A DNA stretch of 64,000 nt from Lagopus muta (taxonomy: Eukaryota; Chordata; Aves; Galliformes; Phasianidae). Location of the stretch: the NCBI RefSeq assembly GCF_023343835.1, contig NC_064449.1:2951778-3015777 (forward strand). Direction: 5' to 3'. Made by a program: the position numbers and the translations under genes. Below are positions 27,496 to 39,600 of the stretch, piece by piece. Position 1 is the first letter of the stretch. Each line of letters opens with the position of its first letter. A model generated the notes under the pieces. That model had not been told where the DNA came from. It ran no database searches and worked only from the letters and a program-made list of their open reading frames with translations.

Positions 27496-27626
27496 ATGGC
27501 CAGCGTGCAGCAGGGCGAGAAGCAGCTCTTCGAGAAGTTCTGGCGAGGGACCTTCAAAGCCGTGGCCACACCGCGACCGGAGAGCATCATCGTGGCCAGC
27601 ATCACCGCCCGCAAACCGCTGCCCAG
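27496..27626 (+). CDS. SRRM4: SRRM4 coding exon 1
   Basis: Encodes residues 1-43 plus two bases of codon 44. The donor is CCCAG|GTAAGG. The N-terminus is essentially the vertebrate SRRM4 N-terminus (motif FEKFWRGTFKAVATPRPE). The exon lies in CpG-rich DNA and its 5' leader carries an RE1-like site. Confidence 0.97.
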
Positions 27627-30600
27627 GTAAGGGGTGGGGAACCCTCGGCTTGGGGGCTGCTCCCTTCTGCAGATGTCTTACTGAAGGGCTGGGGTCACGG
27701 GGGCTGCCTGCGGCTGGGGGATCTGAGCTTTCTGTTCCCTCCTCCCCAAGTGGGAAACTTTGGCTCTTTGGAGCCTGGAGTAGTGTGAGGGGCTGGATTG
27801 TGGTTTTGGGGTGGGGGCTCAGCCATACGGCCCCCAGCACACGTCCCTCTGGTTGTCTGTCCCCCTCCTTCCCTTGGAGTCCAAGCCCAGGGCAGCAGGG
27901 TCAGACCACACAAAAAGGGACCGAGGGGCTGCTGGTTCCTATTGAGCTCTGCTGGGATGCGCAGGGATTTGTGTGACTTCCTCACAACAACACATCCTCA
28001 AATCTAGAGCATTTTTATTCTGTTGGCTGTCACAATATTGACTAAGAGCATCTTTGCACTGTTTTTCAAAGGGAGTGAAGCTTCTTTCCATTGCTCAGTG
28101 TCACCAGAGTTTGGTGAAGGTGTTGGATCAGTGCAGGACAGGGCTGGGGGATCAGCCTGCACCAAACATCCCAGAGCCCATGTGGACCCACACTGGGGTC
28201 GCTGAATGCTTCCACTTCTCCGTTAGTGGTCAATCAGGTTTGGAAATTGGGGAAGCTCAGCTTGGGGCACCGTGGGCAGCAGTGGCTCTTACAGCATTTC
28301 CAAACTGGGCTGCGATCCCAAAGGCTTCACTGCAGAACTGATCTAAGAGCAAAGCCCTCTGTGCCAGCAGGCAGAGGGATGAAGGGAGCAGGGAGCCCAG
28401 CACAACACCACGGTGACCATCTGTGTCCCTATTTCCTCCCAGCTTGGCAGATGCAGGCAGCGTGGGGTTCCCATTGCAGAAAGGGATTTTCCTCCTCCTG
28501 GAGGGGTCCGTAGGGTTCTTGCCTTTTGGGTCCATGCGCAGCCCCAGATCAGAGTGCTTCCCCAGGGTGCCCCGGCTCTGCAGATAACGCCTCTTCCCTC
28601 CTAATTCCCGACAGGAGCTCTGGGAGGTTTGCAGGGTTAAAGCTCTGCTAAAACCACATTTCATCTGGAACAAAAGAATACATTAATCCCACCCGTGGCC
28701 AGCCAGGGGCTGCGCTCCGGGGTCTGCCCTTGACTCCGTAGAGCAAAAGGGATACTGAACACTGTGGCACAGAGCTGAAGTCTCTCCTTTTCCATCTCCA
28801 CTTTCTTCTTGCTGAGTCTTTTATTTTAAGGCAGTGGGTGGTTGTTCATTATCGTCATTACCTGCGCACAGCCCCGCGGAGCTGCGGTGGGATGCTGCTT
28901 CTCCTTCCATGGGGAGCTTCAAGAGGCACGGGGCTGCCACTGCCCACTGGCACCCACTGGTACCCCAAGTACCAGCCGCATCCCTGCTGCCAGATGGCTG
29001 AAGTGGGTCACCCCGGGCCAGTGCAGGGATTTATTTTAACCCCTAATCCCCCAGGATGTGTTGTGCTACACGTGGTTTCACTGCCCAATTTGCAATCGGC
29101 AGTGATTTTGGGTTTGGATGGGACCCAGCTCTCTGCCACCCCAACCCGCAGCTCGTCGAGCACATCACTGGTTCCTTCATCCCCACCATCCTGCTCAGTC
29201 CCCACATGTCAGCACCGGGCTGTGCTGCCGGAGGGCCCCCGGCTCCGCTAATCCCCCCCTTGTCCATCGGGCATCTGCTCAGCGGGGCCTGGCTGCCATC
29301 TGCTCCTTCCCGCGCCCAACGAGCCGCAGCGCTAATGAGCCCATGGCTGCAGCCCAGCGGGGGGAGCGGGCCTGGAGGAGGAAAGCAGAGGGGGGAGCAG
29401 CAAAGCCCCCGTGCTCGGGGCGCCGTCAATAGGGCGGCTTTGTCAGCCCCCGCCCGCCGGCTCCAGCTGCACGGCGGCTGCGCTCATTAGGCAGCTCGAG
29501 GGCTGCTGGGGGTGAGGGCAGAACTGGGGATGTCCATAGGACCCACAGAGCCTTCCTCCTCCTCACGGTCCTCTTCTCTCAGCCCCATTCCTGGCTTGGT
29601 GCTGGGGCGATTCGCAATGGTAAAAGTTCATTGGTCCCCAAGGGCGCCGTCTGCATCCCAGGGCGCAGTGTGGCAGCAGGGGGTCTTGTGGAGCTCTGGA
29701 TGATGAGCCTGGGATAAAGTGAGGAGCTGCAGGGCTTTGGGTCCCCATTGGGGTGAGGGGCTGCAGGAAACCACATCAGGCTAATCCCCCCCCCAACCCA
29801 TTCCTGACTCCTACTCATGAATGGGAGATGTGTCCAAAAAAATGACTTAGCTCATCTTGGCATGATAGGACCGTCTGGAGAGGGCTCATAACCCTGCACC
29901 ACTCCTTCAAGGTTTAACTAACAAATATTTGGGGCTATGAGATGTGGGCAGATCAGTCCTGGGAGGGTTTACCTATCCATAAGGCTGGGGCTCTCCTCTC
30001 CCCCTCCCTGCCTCTCTCCCTACAGCCAGACCTTCATGCGCATTTTTCCATAATATGAACTTTCCAAAGGCAATCCCTTCCTCAGTGAAATGAAATCATT
30101 TCATGCATGATTGCAATTCTTCGTTCTCTTTTTATTTCTTCCTTACCTTTTCTTCCCATGGCCACTGAAACCTCTCTGTCATTGCAAAGCCCGGAGCGGG
30201 GCATTAAATCCCACCTGTGCCTGGGGTTGGCACTGGGGGTGGGCACTTTGTGTGACCATACAGCAACTGAGGGGCAGCTGGGTGCCCAGAAGGGATGCCC
30301 CAATTTGGAACCCATTGGTGCTCAGCAGGCAGAGGAATGGGGCCCGATGGCACAGGAGCACTGATGGTGCACTGGCGCGATGCAGCCCTGGTGCCACCAC
30401 CTCCCCTCCACGGGTAAGCTGAAAGTGCTGACAAACACTGGGAGTGTAAAAATAGCAATTTTTTTTTCTTTTTTTTTTTCACAAGTACCTTCCCTGCTAG
30501 TGCAGGGACTGCGAGGAGAGCTTGAAGAACTGGAAGTGGGAACAAACTCTATTAAAAGAGAGAAAGGTGCTGGGGAATGCACTGCAGTCCCTGCACTGTT

Positions 30601-33600
30601 TTTGTCCTTTTCTAGGGACAGTGGGACTGGTCTGAAATTGGTCTCTTTTGGGGCAGATTTGGGTTGAAAATGACCTCTTTTGGGGCAGGGTTTGGCTGAA
30701 AATGGCCTCTTTTGGGGCAGGAATGCTTGCGCAGGGCATCTTGGGGCTGAAACAGTCCCTGAATCCCCATGCTGAGGTTGGGGCTAATTGATCTGCTGAC
30801 AACCCCGTTCAACACTCCATGTTTAATTGATGTCTCTCCATTAATGAAATGAGCAGCTGGCTGCAGCTGGCCTGGCTCCAGGCTGGTCAGCAGGACCAAG
30901 GCCATGGGGCTCAGTGCTGCTCCTCCGGGGTCGCTCTGCTCACTGCCCCCATCCCCACTTCCCATTCCTTTTCCAGTTCCCCATTTTGGCTCTCAGCTAC
31001 GTTCCTCATGGAGCAAAGGATGGGGCTCACCTTGTTGTTCATGGTGCAGCAGCAGCCGAGCCAGCACCCCGCTCACCCTCCCCACCGCTCTGCTATTGAT
31101 TTGCCCTGACCTCGCTTTACCATGCTCTGATTTCTTTCAATCAGGCTTTGAATGAAGCCTCTGCACCGTTCAATAGAACCGGCCCTGGGATGACCCAGCT
31201 GGAGGTGCTCGGAGCGCTCCTGCATCCCCCCTGGAGCATCTGCTGGAGATGCAGTGGCATGGGCTGCCAGGGAGCGGTCAGGTCTCCGTCCCTGGAGGTG
31301 TTCAAGGAAAGTGCAGATGTTGCACTGAGTGATGTGGTCCGGAGTGAACACGGCATGGATTAGGGTTGGACCAGATGACCTCAGTGGTCTTTCAAACCTT
31401 AGAGATTCTGTGATCCCGTGCGTCCCACGTCCCACAGCATAAACCCACCGCTTCCAGGCTGCTGCCTGTCCCCTTTGCCCCAAACCCGAGCATCCAATCA
31501 CCCACCCACAAAAGCCTTCCCAGTCTCCTTGGTGGCTGTCCCCTCCTCAGGGCTGCGTTTGCTCGGTGTCACGTTGGTTCCGGCAGGCCGATGGGCACAG
31601 CGCTTGTTTGCAGAGATTGCACTGAGCAGAAATCCCTGCACTTCATCTCCAGCTGCAATTACCAAAGCCAAGTCGATGCAGTTGATGGTAATGGGATGGT
31701 AACACTGTCTGAATTTGTATTTAATGCTGATTCCAAGGGTCTATAATTTTCATCAGCACCACGCGACTTTTTATAGAACAGAAAAAATGTGAGAGCAGTT
31801 AATGAGCTGTAATTCTGGAGAGCTTCTGCCTTGATTGGGACTAATTATTTTCTTTATAAAAATAATTAACAACCCACACAACCTAAGGAGTGAAAGGCAT
31901 GTGGCATTAATTAAACCGCGCGGTGTCTTCAGCGCACCTTTATCTGCTGATCCCGTCGTGTCCTGGGCACAAGGCTGGGCATCGCTCACACCGTGCCAAG
32001 GGACAGCGAGGGGGCAGGGGCACACTGGGACCACCCTGAGCCCAAACACACCTCTTTCTGCAGTGCTCTAAGAGCCTGGGATGAGCCCCAGGTGGATGGG
32101 GAGCGTGTCTGTGTGCTTAGCCGCACGCTTACATAATACACAATTGTTAACAAGACTAATTCCTCTATTTTCCTGGAGGTATGCTGAGAACTAATGAATA
32201 TATTTGCATAATCTTGATTTTGTTTATGAATAATTCTGGATTATCCCGACGTGAATGGCACAGGGGCTTTGCCACCCCGGGTTGCCTTTCAGCGGAGGAT
32301 AGCAAAGCGTTTTGCAAATATTAGTTCAGCCTCACAAATCCCAGCAAGCAATAAAATTATTATTACACCCAATTAAAGATGGATGTGCTGAGCAGGAGAA
32401 TGACTGTCTGCAGCCTCAGGGCCGGGAGCCTGGGGCCAGAGCTTCCCCCTGGGAGCCTCTTGCCATCTCCCTGCCTGGGCTGGGAGTCTCTCTGGTGAGA
32501 GAAATTAGTTGCGGAGCTCCTTATTGCAAACAGAGGGGGAATAAGCTTTGTCTGAGCACCAAAGGGAACACTCCCGCTCCATGTGGAGCATCTGCCTGAC
32601 CTCCCTGCGCTCCCCTCCTGCCCGATGAGCCCTGCTAAGATCCATGCTCAAAGCCATCTCCCATTGCTGCCGACAACTGTGTGCTCACAATCCGCTATTC
32701 GATTAAAAGCTAACGAGCTATGTTATTGGCAAATAAACTATTTATCTTGCTGCCATTTGCCCTGCTCAACAGAGCGGGACTTCGGGCAAGGGAACTGCAG
32801 CAAGGACCCACGGCCCTGTCTGGTGCAGGGATGGGACCTGGTTGACATTGCTGTCAACTTTTCAGGTTGGAAACCTGCAGGGTGTTTGCCAGGGAGGGAG
32901 ATTTGAAAACAGGAAAGGCACAGGGCTGCTTGCTGAGAGCGGCATCTTGGGGAGGAGGACACCCAAAGGCAGTCCTAATTAGGATTGCAGCTCTAAGCTA
33001 TGGTGGAGACACCTGCCCCAGTGCTGCCAGCAGCTGCCTCCAGCAGGAGTTTGCGATGCAGATGGAGCCATTCCTACCTCTGTGCCCATTATCATCCCCA
33101 TTCCCAACCCTACCCTCATCCTCAATCCCCTCCCCATCCTGAACCCTCCCCCCATCCTCATTGCTTCACTATCCCCATCCCCATCTCCATCCCCATCCCA
33201 TCCTTGTCCTCATCTGATTCTCATCCCTGTCCCCATCCCATCCCTAATCCCATCTCCATTCCCGGGCTGTGACCATGCAGTGTCCCTGTAGCACCTGGCA
33301 CCAACCCTGCCATCAGCAGGGACGCCTCTGTTCTTACACAGCCATGCATAGCAAATCAGCTGCTGGAAAAATGAAGAGCCAGGGCTGCTTTTTTGGCCCA
33401 GGGTGAGATAAGAGAGGTTGTGAAACATTTCTGGAGGCCAAGAAGCAAAAAAGAGCTGCTGCTTGGTTTGGTCTTGCAGCAGGATGCAGGGGTGTGGGAG
33501 GGGGTTGAGCTAAAATTGGATGAAAAACACCTATTATGGAATTGTGTTTCTTTTCTGTGCTTAAGCTGCTTCAAGGAAGCCACGCGCTTTTCTGCAGCTG

Positions 33601-36600
33601 GTGCCTCTGCTGATGCACGAGGAAATAGTGGAGAGAAGATTAAAATTGAACTGGCTCAGGATCCGTGCAATCAGGGAAAATATCGCAGTGATTTGCTATT
33701 ATAATTTCCAATAACAAATGGCAGGGCTCCTGCTGCACTAATAACAGTGGTCTGAATGAGGTGGGGAAGGAACCTGCCGTGGAGTGGTTTTGTGTCTGTG
33801 TTTGTGGAAAGCACTTAACAACCTCCCCCACCTCCTAATTTTAAAGAGGTATTTTTAGTGCCTGTTTCAAAGGGATTTACGTAAACACATCTGCATGAGT
33901 TTTGGCGTGGAAATCTCTTTTACAACCTTCTCCTTTCCCCCCCTCTTTCTGCCGGGTCAAAGGAGCGGTTCAACCATTTTCTTTTTCAATCAACTGAGAA
34001 GAGGCAGAAAGCAAGAGAGAAAGAAAAGGATGATTTCACCAATGCAAAAAGCCTCCTCTGCATAGAGTGATGCGTTTTGAGAGGATTGTGGCACAGCGCA
34101 GTGGATGTGGGACAGCAGGGTCCCAAGGCTGTGGGTGCAGGTGATGCGTTGGCGCAGCGGTCCAGGGAGTGGTGGGCTCACCAACCCTGGAGTTGTTCAG
34201 GGAACGTGGAGATGTGACCCTGAGGGATGTGGTTATGGGCACAGTGGGGTGGTTTGGGTTTAGGCTTGAGGATCTGAGAGGTCTTTTCCGGCCTTCACGA
34301 TTCCATGACTCTATGATTCTATGATCCACCACCCAACCCCGCTGCGCCCTTCAAACAAAGCTCACCAGGAAGGCGGTTTTTCAGCTTCTCGCTCCTCCAG
34401 CGATGAGGAGCTGCAGGAGAAAGGCTGCTTGATGAGAGCTTTGTGGCAGGAGATGGCTCGGGGACTCAGGAGCCTGAGGGCAGGGGAGGGGGCTATGTCA
34501 CCCAGCGCATCGCATGGTCTGATGGCATGGCATGTGCCCATGGTGCTGAGCTCTGCGACGGGGACACAGCCACGGTTTGCTCCCGAGGCAGCAAACACCC
34601 TGTGCCTTTGCCCTGTCCTCCGTGTCTCTCCCAGCTGTCATGGCCCAGCCCATGAAAGACAACAACAAAAAATATATGTTTATATCTATCTATTCAATCA
34701 ATGTCGATGGAGCTTAACGCAAAGGGATTACCAGCCCGTTTAGAGCGTTAGTGACTCTCGGCTTTCACCGGAGGAGAGTATTGGGTTGAATTGAAGCCAG
34801 CCTTTGATGGGATTGGAGAATAATTATTTCCATCAATAATTACTTCCAAGCCCAGAAGAAATGGTCCCCAGTGTGTAGCAGGACAGCAGCCCTTGGTTGC
34901 CTTCAGGCTAATGTGTTTCAACGGCGAGACCTGAAATGCCATTAGTGGGGACATCACCCACTGTGCCCAGGGAGGGCCCCCATCCGCACCATTGGAGCTG
35001 CTCCAGCTTTGCACAGGTCATTAATTTGGGGACATTTTTAATGGATCCTAATGACTGAGCCTCAGAAGACTGTTCTTAAAAGGGGGTTGGGAAATGCCAC
35101 AAGCTAATTAGCTCACACAAAGAAAGCAATTAACCATGTAGCTTCCTGGATGGTTAAAAATAACACAGATAATGGGAAAAGACTGGGAGATTTTTTTACA
35201 AGCAGAATAATAGATTTTAAAGCTGGAGGGACCATCAGATCTGCCAGCATTACCTCTTGCATGTGATGGGTGGGAAATATTTTCTCCAGCTTCATCCCAT
35301 TGACCCCCAGCGCATGTGTTTGCCTAATGTTCATCCCTAAACCTTCAGGCATTGCAAACTGTGCTCCAAGAAAGAAAGGGCTGCTAGAAAAGGTGGGGTT
35401 TTCCTGAGAACACGGGTTGATATAGGAATGAAGTCTCTTCGACAGATGCTCCAGCCCCCAGAATTGTGATTCTCATGACAGGGGCAGGCAGAAAGATGTT
35501 CCCAGGGGCTGCAAGCCTCTGGCCATGGCTAGCTGGGGCTGACGTGCTGCTTCCCCATGGAATTGCACTTTAGCTTCCTTCCTGGCACCACTGAAGCCCC
35601 AAGATGTGCAACACTCTTGGTCCTGGCCCTTCGGCATGTATTTGGTGACTGTGATGGTTTCCAAAGCCGAAATGCCTGGTTGGGCTCAGCCTTGCTGATG
35701 CTTCCTTTGTTTATCTGTGTAATGCTCTGCACGACACCAAAAATGTGATGTTCTCATTCCCCACTGGGTATGGTTTACGACTTTCCATTAGTGCTTCCAT
35801 TCTTTGATACAAATACCTGCAGGGCTCTACTCACACGGGCTCCCTGGGGCTTGTGCAGGCACCTGCACGGCTCAGGTGGTTCCCTTTGTTTTCTAGCTCT
35901 CTTATTGCTCTTTCTGGCCTCTTGCCACGCAGTGGGACGCTCAGCTGCCTGCCGTACTCTGCCGAGGATCGACGTCCTGAGAAGCTGAGCAGCTGTGTGT
36001 CCAAGGAGACCTCCACCACTAACGGCTGGGCAAGAGGGAAGGAGAGACGCGGCCATGCTCACCACAGGTCACGCAGGTAGGGACAGGGCCACCCCGCCTG
36101 AGGTTTGGTGGAAGAAACGTCATCCTCATCCCTGCTGAGTCTGTGAGATCTGGGCAGGGGTCAGACAACCGTGTGAACTGCCGGCATCCCATGTGCTACG
36201 GGGCACATAGGTTCCTCCTGGCTGTGGATCGCCCTCAGCAGTTCCCATCTCCCATGCCTAGATCAGAGCAGCAGCACTGCCTTAGCTAGGATATCGCTTT
36301 GTTATCGGTATGCTGTTAGCCCCTGACAACTTGCAAAGGTAAAAATGAATGAAGCTTGCTAAGCAAGGCAGCTGGGGTCTCAGCCTTTGTTGCTGAACTG
36401 GGATTAAGGCCTTTCTGTTTGGTTAAAGATGCTGGAAAGAAAGGGACAGAAAGTGCATTTACTATCTTCAGATGTCAGGCTAACTGGAACAATAATCTAA
36501 AGTGTATTTTTAATTAGACTCTGATTACAATCACAGAGGAACAATTAAAGTTAGATCAGCTCAGGGAGGAGGCTTCCACTTCAAAGACAAAAGGCTTCAT

Positions 36601-39600
36601 CTTGGGAGCAGGGGGAGGGCTCCAGGCAGGCTGCCTATGGCTGAGCACACAGCCTGGAGGTTCTCCATGCCCTGGCACAGACATGGCAGGAGCTGACGAT
36701 GGCCTGAGATGAGGAGGGGGCTGAGCTGTGCTGGAGCCTACATCCCACATCCCTATGAGGATGGCTTTCCAACACGAGGTCCCAATGGTGGCACCTCCAA
36801 CCAGTGGGATGAGCAGTGGGGATGCTGAAGCATAGACCCTGTGCTCTAGTTTCCATCATTCACTGCCTTTCTTTAGGGTCACCAGCCCCCATGCATTTCA
36901 TATTTTCAGCGCAGTGCTCCAAATTAATTAAGTGCAGCGTTTGCTTTTTGCTGAAATGTAACACAATTTAAAAAGAAATTAATTTACAGCTTTTTTCCCC
37001 CCAAAGTTTAACCACCGTGTAAGAGATGCTTATCTCACTAAATCACCATAGCACATCAATAAATACATATTTTTCTAATCAATTGCTATTTAACATTTGC
37101 CATGTCTTATATTACTGTTAAATTCACTCGGTCTCAATAATTATTGTATGCAAATCAAATGCCGATTAATTATTTAAAACATATTTACAAAGCAGCAAAA
37201 CCCATAAATCTGTCATGGAGTTGTTAACCTCAGCAAGCTCATTTCAAATAACCAGCTGGCATCGCAGCCACGTACAGTGTCTGTCTCATTATATCTCCAT
37301 TAAACCCATGGAGGAGGCGCTCAATTTCAAGTGAGGGTAATTAGAGGGTAATTAGGTGCCCTGATCTGTCCCGGTCTGCCCTCAGGTAGGGATGGTGGCA
37401 TGCGGAGGTGAGCAACCCCAAGTGAGGTCATTCTGAGGGTGTTTTTATGCATTTATTTTAAAACCTTGTTTGGCTTTATCCCCCCTCCTCAGCCCCTCGT
37501 GTGATGGGGAACGTGCACCGCTGCCAGCCCGGGGCAAGAAGAAGAAGAAGAAATCCAGCCGCAAGAAGCGACGGAGGTGAGGGCAGCCATGTTGGCCTGG
37601 GCCTTGCCTTATGAGCCTCATGGGGAAGGTGTGAGGGGCTGGGCTCTGCCGGCCATCCTCCTGCCCTCCCCTTACACCTAAACAGGGCTCAGCCCCAGCT
37701 CTGCCCAAGCCCCAAAGCCCGGTGGTGGGGTGCAAATTGGGCAGCCCCGGGGGTGAGGGGCTGTGCTGGCCCTGATGCCTCTCTGCTCCCCCAGGTCTCC
37801 TTCTTACAGCCCCTCTCCTGTGAAGAAGAAGAAAAAGAAGAGCTCCAAGAAGCGAAAAAGACACAGGTATTTCTCCTTTGAGGTGTTGTGGTGATGCCTT
37901 GGGTTCTGAAAGCCGGTTTTTAATTTAAAGAGAGTGATGAAATTTTGGAATTGCAAATATTTCACTGTCTTCTCCCAGCTGTTAAACCAATATTTGCAGA
38001 GAACAGTAGATGTCATCTCCCTTGGAAAGTTCATGTATTTATAATTTATTGAATGAGAGCGAGAAGCTACTGAAAGTGGTGAACAGAGTGAAAAGCAGCC
38101 CTTTTTTTGTTATGGAAAAAGGTGGAAGGGAGGGAGAGTAGAAGGAGATAGAAATGCCTCTAAAATATATCTTATCCATCTCGGGTCAGATGCTTGTCAT
38201 TTTTACACCTGTAGTGCTCATTTGTGGCCCTGCAAGCTGAACTGTAGCTTATAGTTCATCCCAAAAGGCATCGTGATCAACCATTGAGCGTTAGTGGAGG
38301 TCATTTCCAGATGCCACTCAACTACAGATCCCAACTGGCCTTGTCTTGGGCCATCTCATGGCCCTTCTAGACAGGACTTCAGGCCATGTCTTCTGCGGGA
38401 TGCTGTTCTAGGAGCTCAGGTGGGACAGGAGGCAGCGTGCAGGGGGCTCACTGGTAGGAAGTATCCCCCTCTATGCTCCCAGGTTTTTCCAAGGGCCACC
38501 AGCATGGTGGTTCCTACAGGCATGCTCCAGGAGGGAAGACATAAAGCTGGTTTGGCTGTGAGCCTGCTTTGGAGTTTTGCAGAAAGGATTCCTCCTTTGA
38601 CTGCTGCTCAATCCTTTGTACAGAAGATCAGGGTCTAGACTCTCCTCTACAACTTCAAACTCAGCGCAGTGTAGAGTCAGTAGTAGAGAAAAGCGATCCA
38701 CCAGGGACAGTGGAGGTGTTTGATTCTACAGAAAATGATATGCTCAATTATTTGCAGTGCGCCAGTGACTTCCACCAGCACCAGCTGCCCCGTTAGCTGC
38801 CTCGTTAGCCCAGCTGGCTAAAAGGGAGTCAGGGCTGTCCAGCTGGTGCATTGTTTCCTTAATGCTCAGCCTCAAAATGGGCCTTACCAGATTGTCTCTA
38901 ATTCAAACTTCCTGTTTTTTAAGATGCTGTGCTCAGTGTGCACCTTTGTGTCTTGCAGGTTATCCTCAAAGAAGAGAAGGCACAGGTAAGAGTTGAGCAC
39001 GTGTGGGTGATCCCCTACAAATGGTCTCCTCAGGATCTCACAAGGTTGATGTTCACCGTGTGGAGGCAGAAATCACTTCTGTGCCTCTTTGTGGAATCCC
39101 CTTGGTTCCCCCATCCCCTGTGGGTCTCGCAACCTCGTGCATGTTGGATACTTTCTGCATCTTGAGCCTTCATTCCTCTTATGGTTTCGCCTACAGACAG
39201 CATGCGTTCCCCAGCAGTGGGGAAACATTTCCAATTCAGTGCCTTTCCAGGTGCACACTGGAAGAACTCTCCTGATTCCAGTGCACGCATTCGTCTTCTC
39301 TATGGGAAACTGCAAAGCCAGAAGGTTGGCTGATGCCATGGGGACTGTGTCCAAGCCCAGGTTTCTCATCAAGAGCTGAGACCCCCTGTGTCAAGGCAGA
39401 ACCAGTCATCCCTTCAGTTTTTTAATTGCATGTTTTTTGGCAAATTAGATGTAATGTTGATGTGTCATTGAGCAAAATATATATATAAAAATCAGAACAG
39501 AAATCTCCAAATTAATTAGCCATTTCTTATTTAGTTCCTCAAGCCCCAAAAGTAAGAGAAAGGAAGAAAGAAAACACAAAAAACAGTAAGTAGTGATTCA

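Larger units (their letters stand above)
27120..27650 (+). promoter_or_regulatory. SRRM4: CpG-rich promoter and 5' leader of SRRM4
   Basis: CpG density rises sharply from about 27,120 and stays high through exon 1, while neighbouring DNA is CpG-poor. I see no TATA box at a sensible distance, so a dispersed CpG-island start is likely. The exact start site cannot be read from sequence; the leader probably lies within about 27,300-27,495. Confidence 0.75.
27627..35932 (+). other. SRRM4: SRRM4 intron 1 (8.3 kb)
   Basis: The longest intron. It holds two sense CR1 tails, a 32-bp tandem repeat, a CCATCC repeat, a CpG-rich patch at about 29,280-29,500 and AT-rich element-like blocks at 31,640-31,960, 32,120-32,350, 33,640-33,960 and 34,670-35,130. 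No further exon was recognised. Confidence 0.8.

Noticed and set aside
26575..27976. Open frames of 246 (minus) and 277 (plus) codons around the SRRM4 promoter
   Set aside because: They arise in the CpG-rich promoter. The real exon 1 frame gives the recognised N-terminus; these frames show no family motif.
33085..33268. Possible CRISPR-like or satellite array
   Set aside because: Units are short, imperfect and without unique spacers; it is a simple vertebrate tandem repeat.
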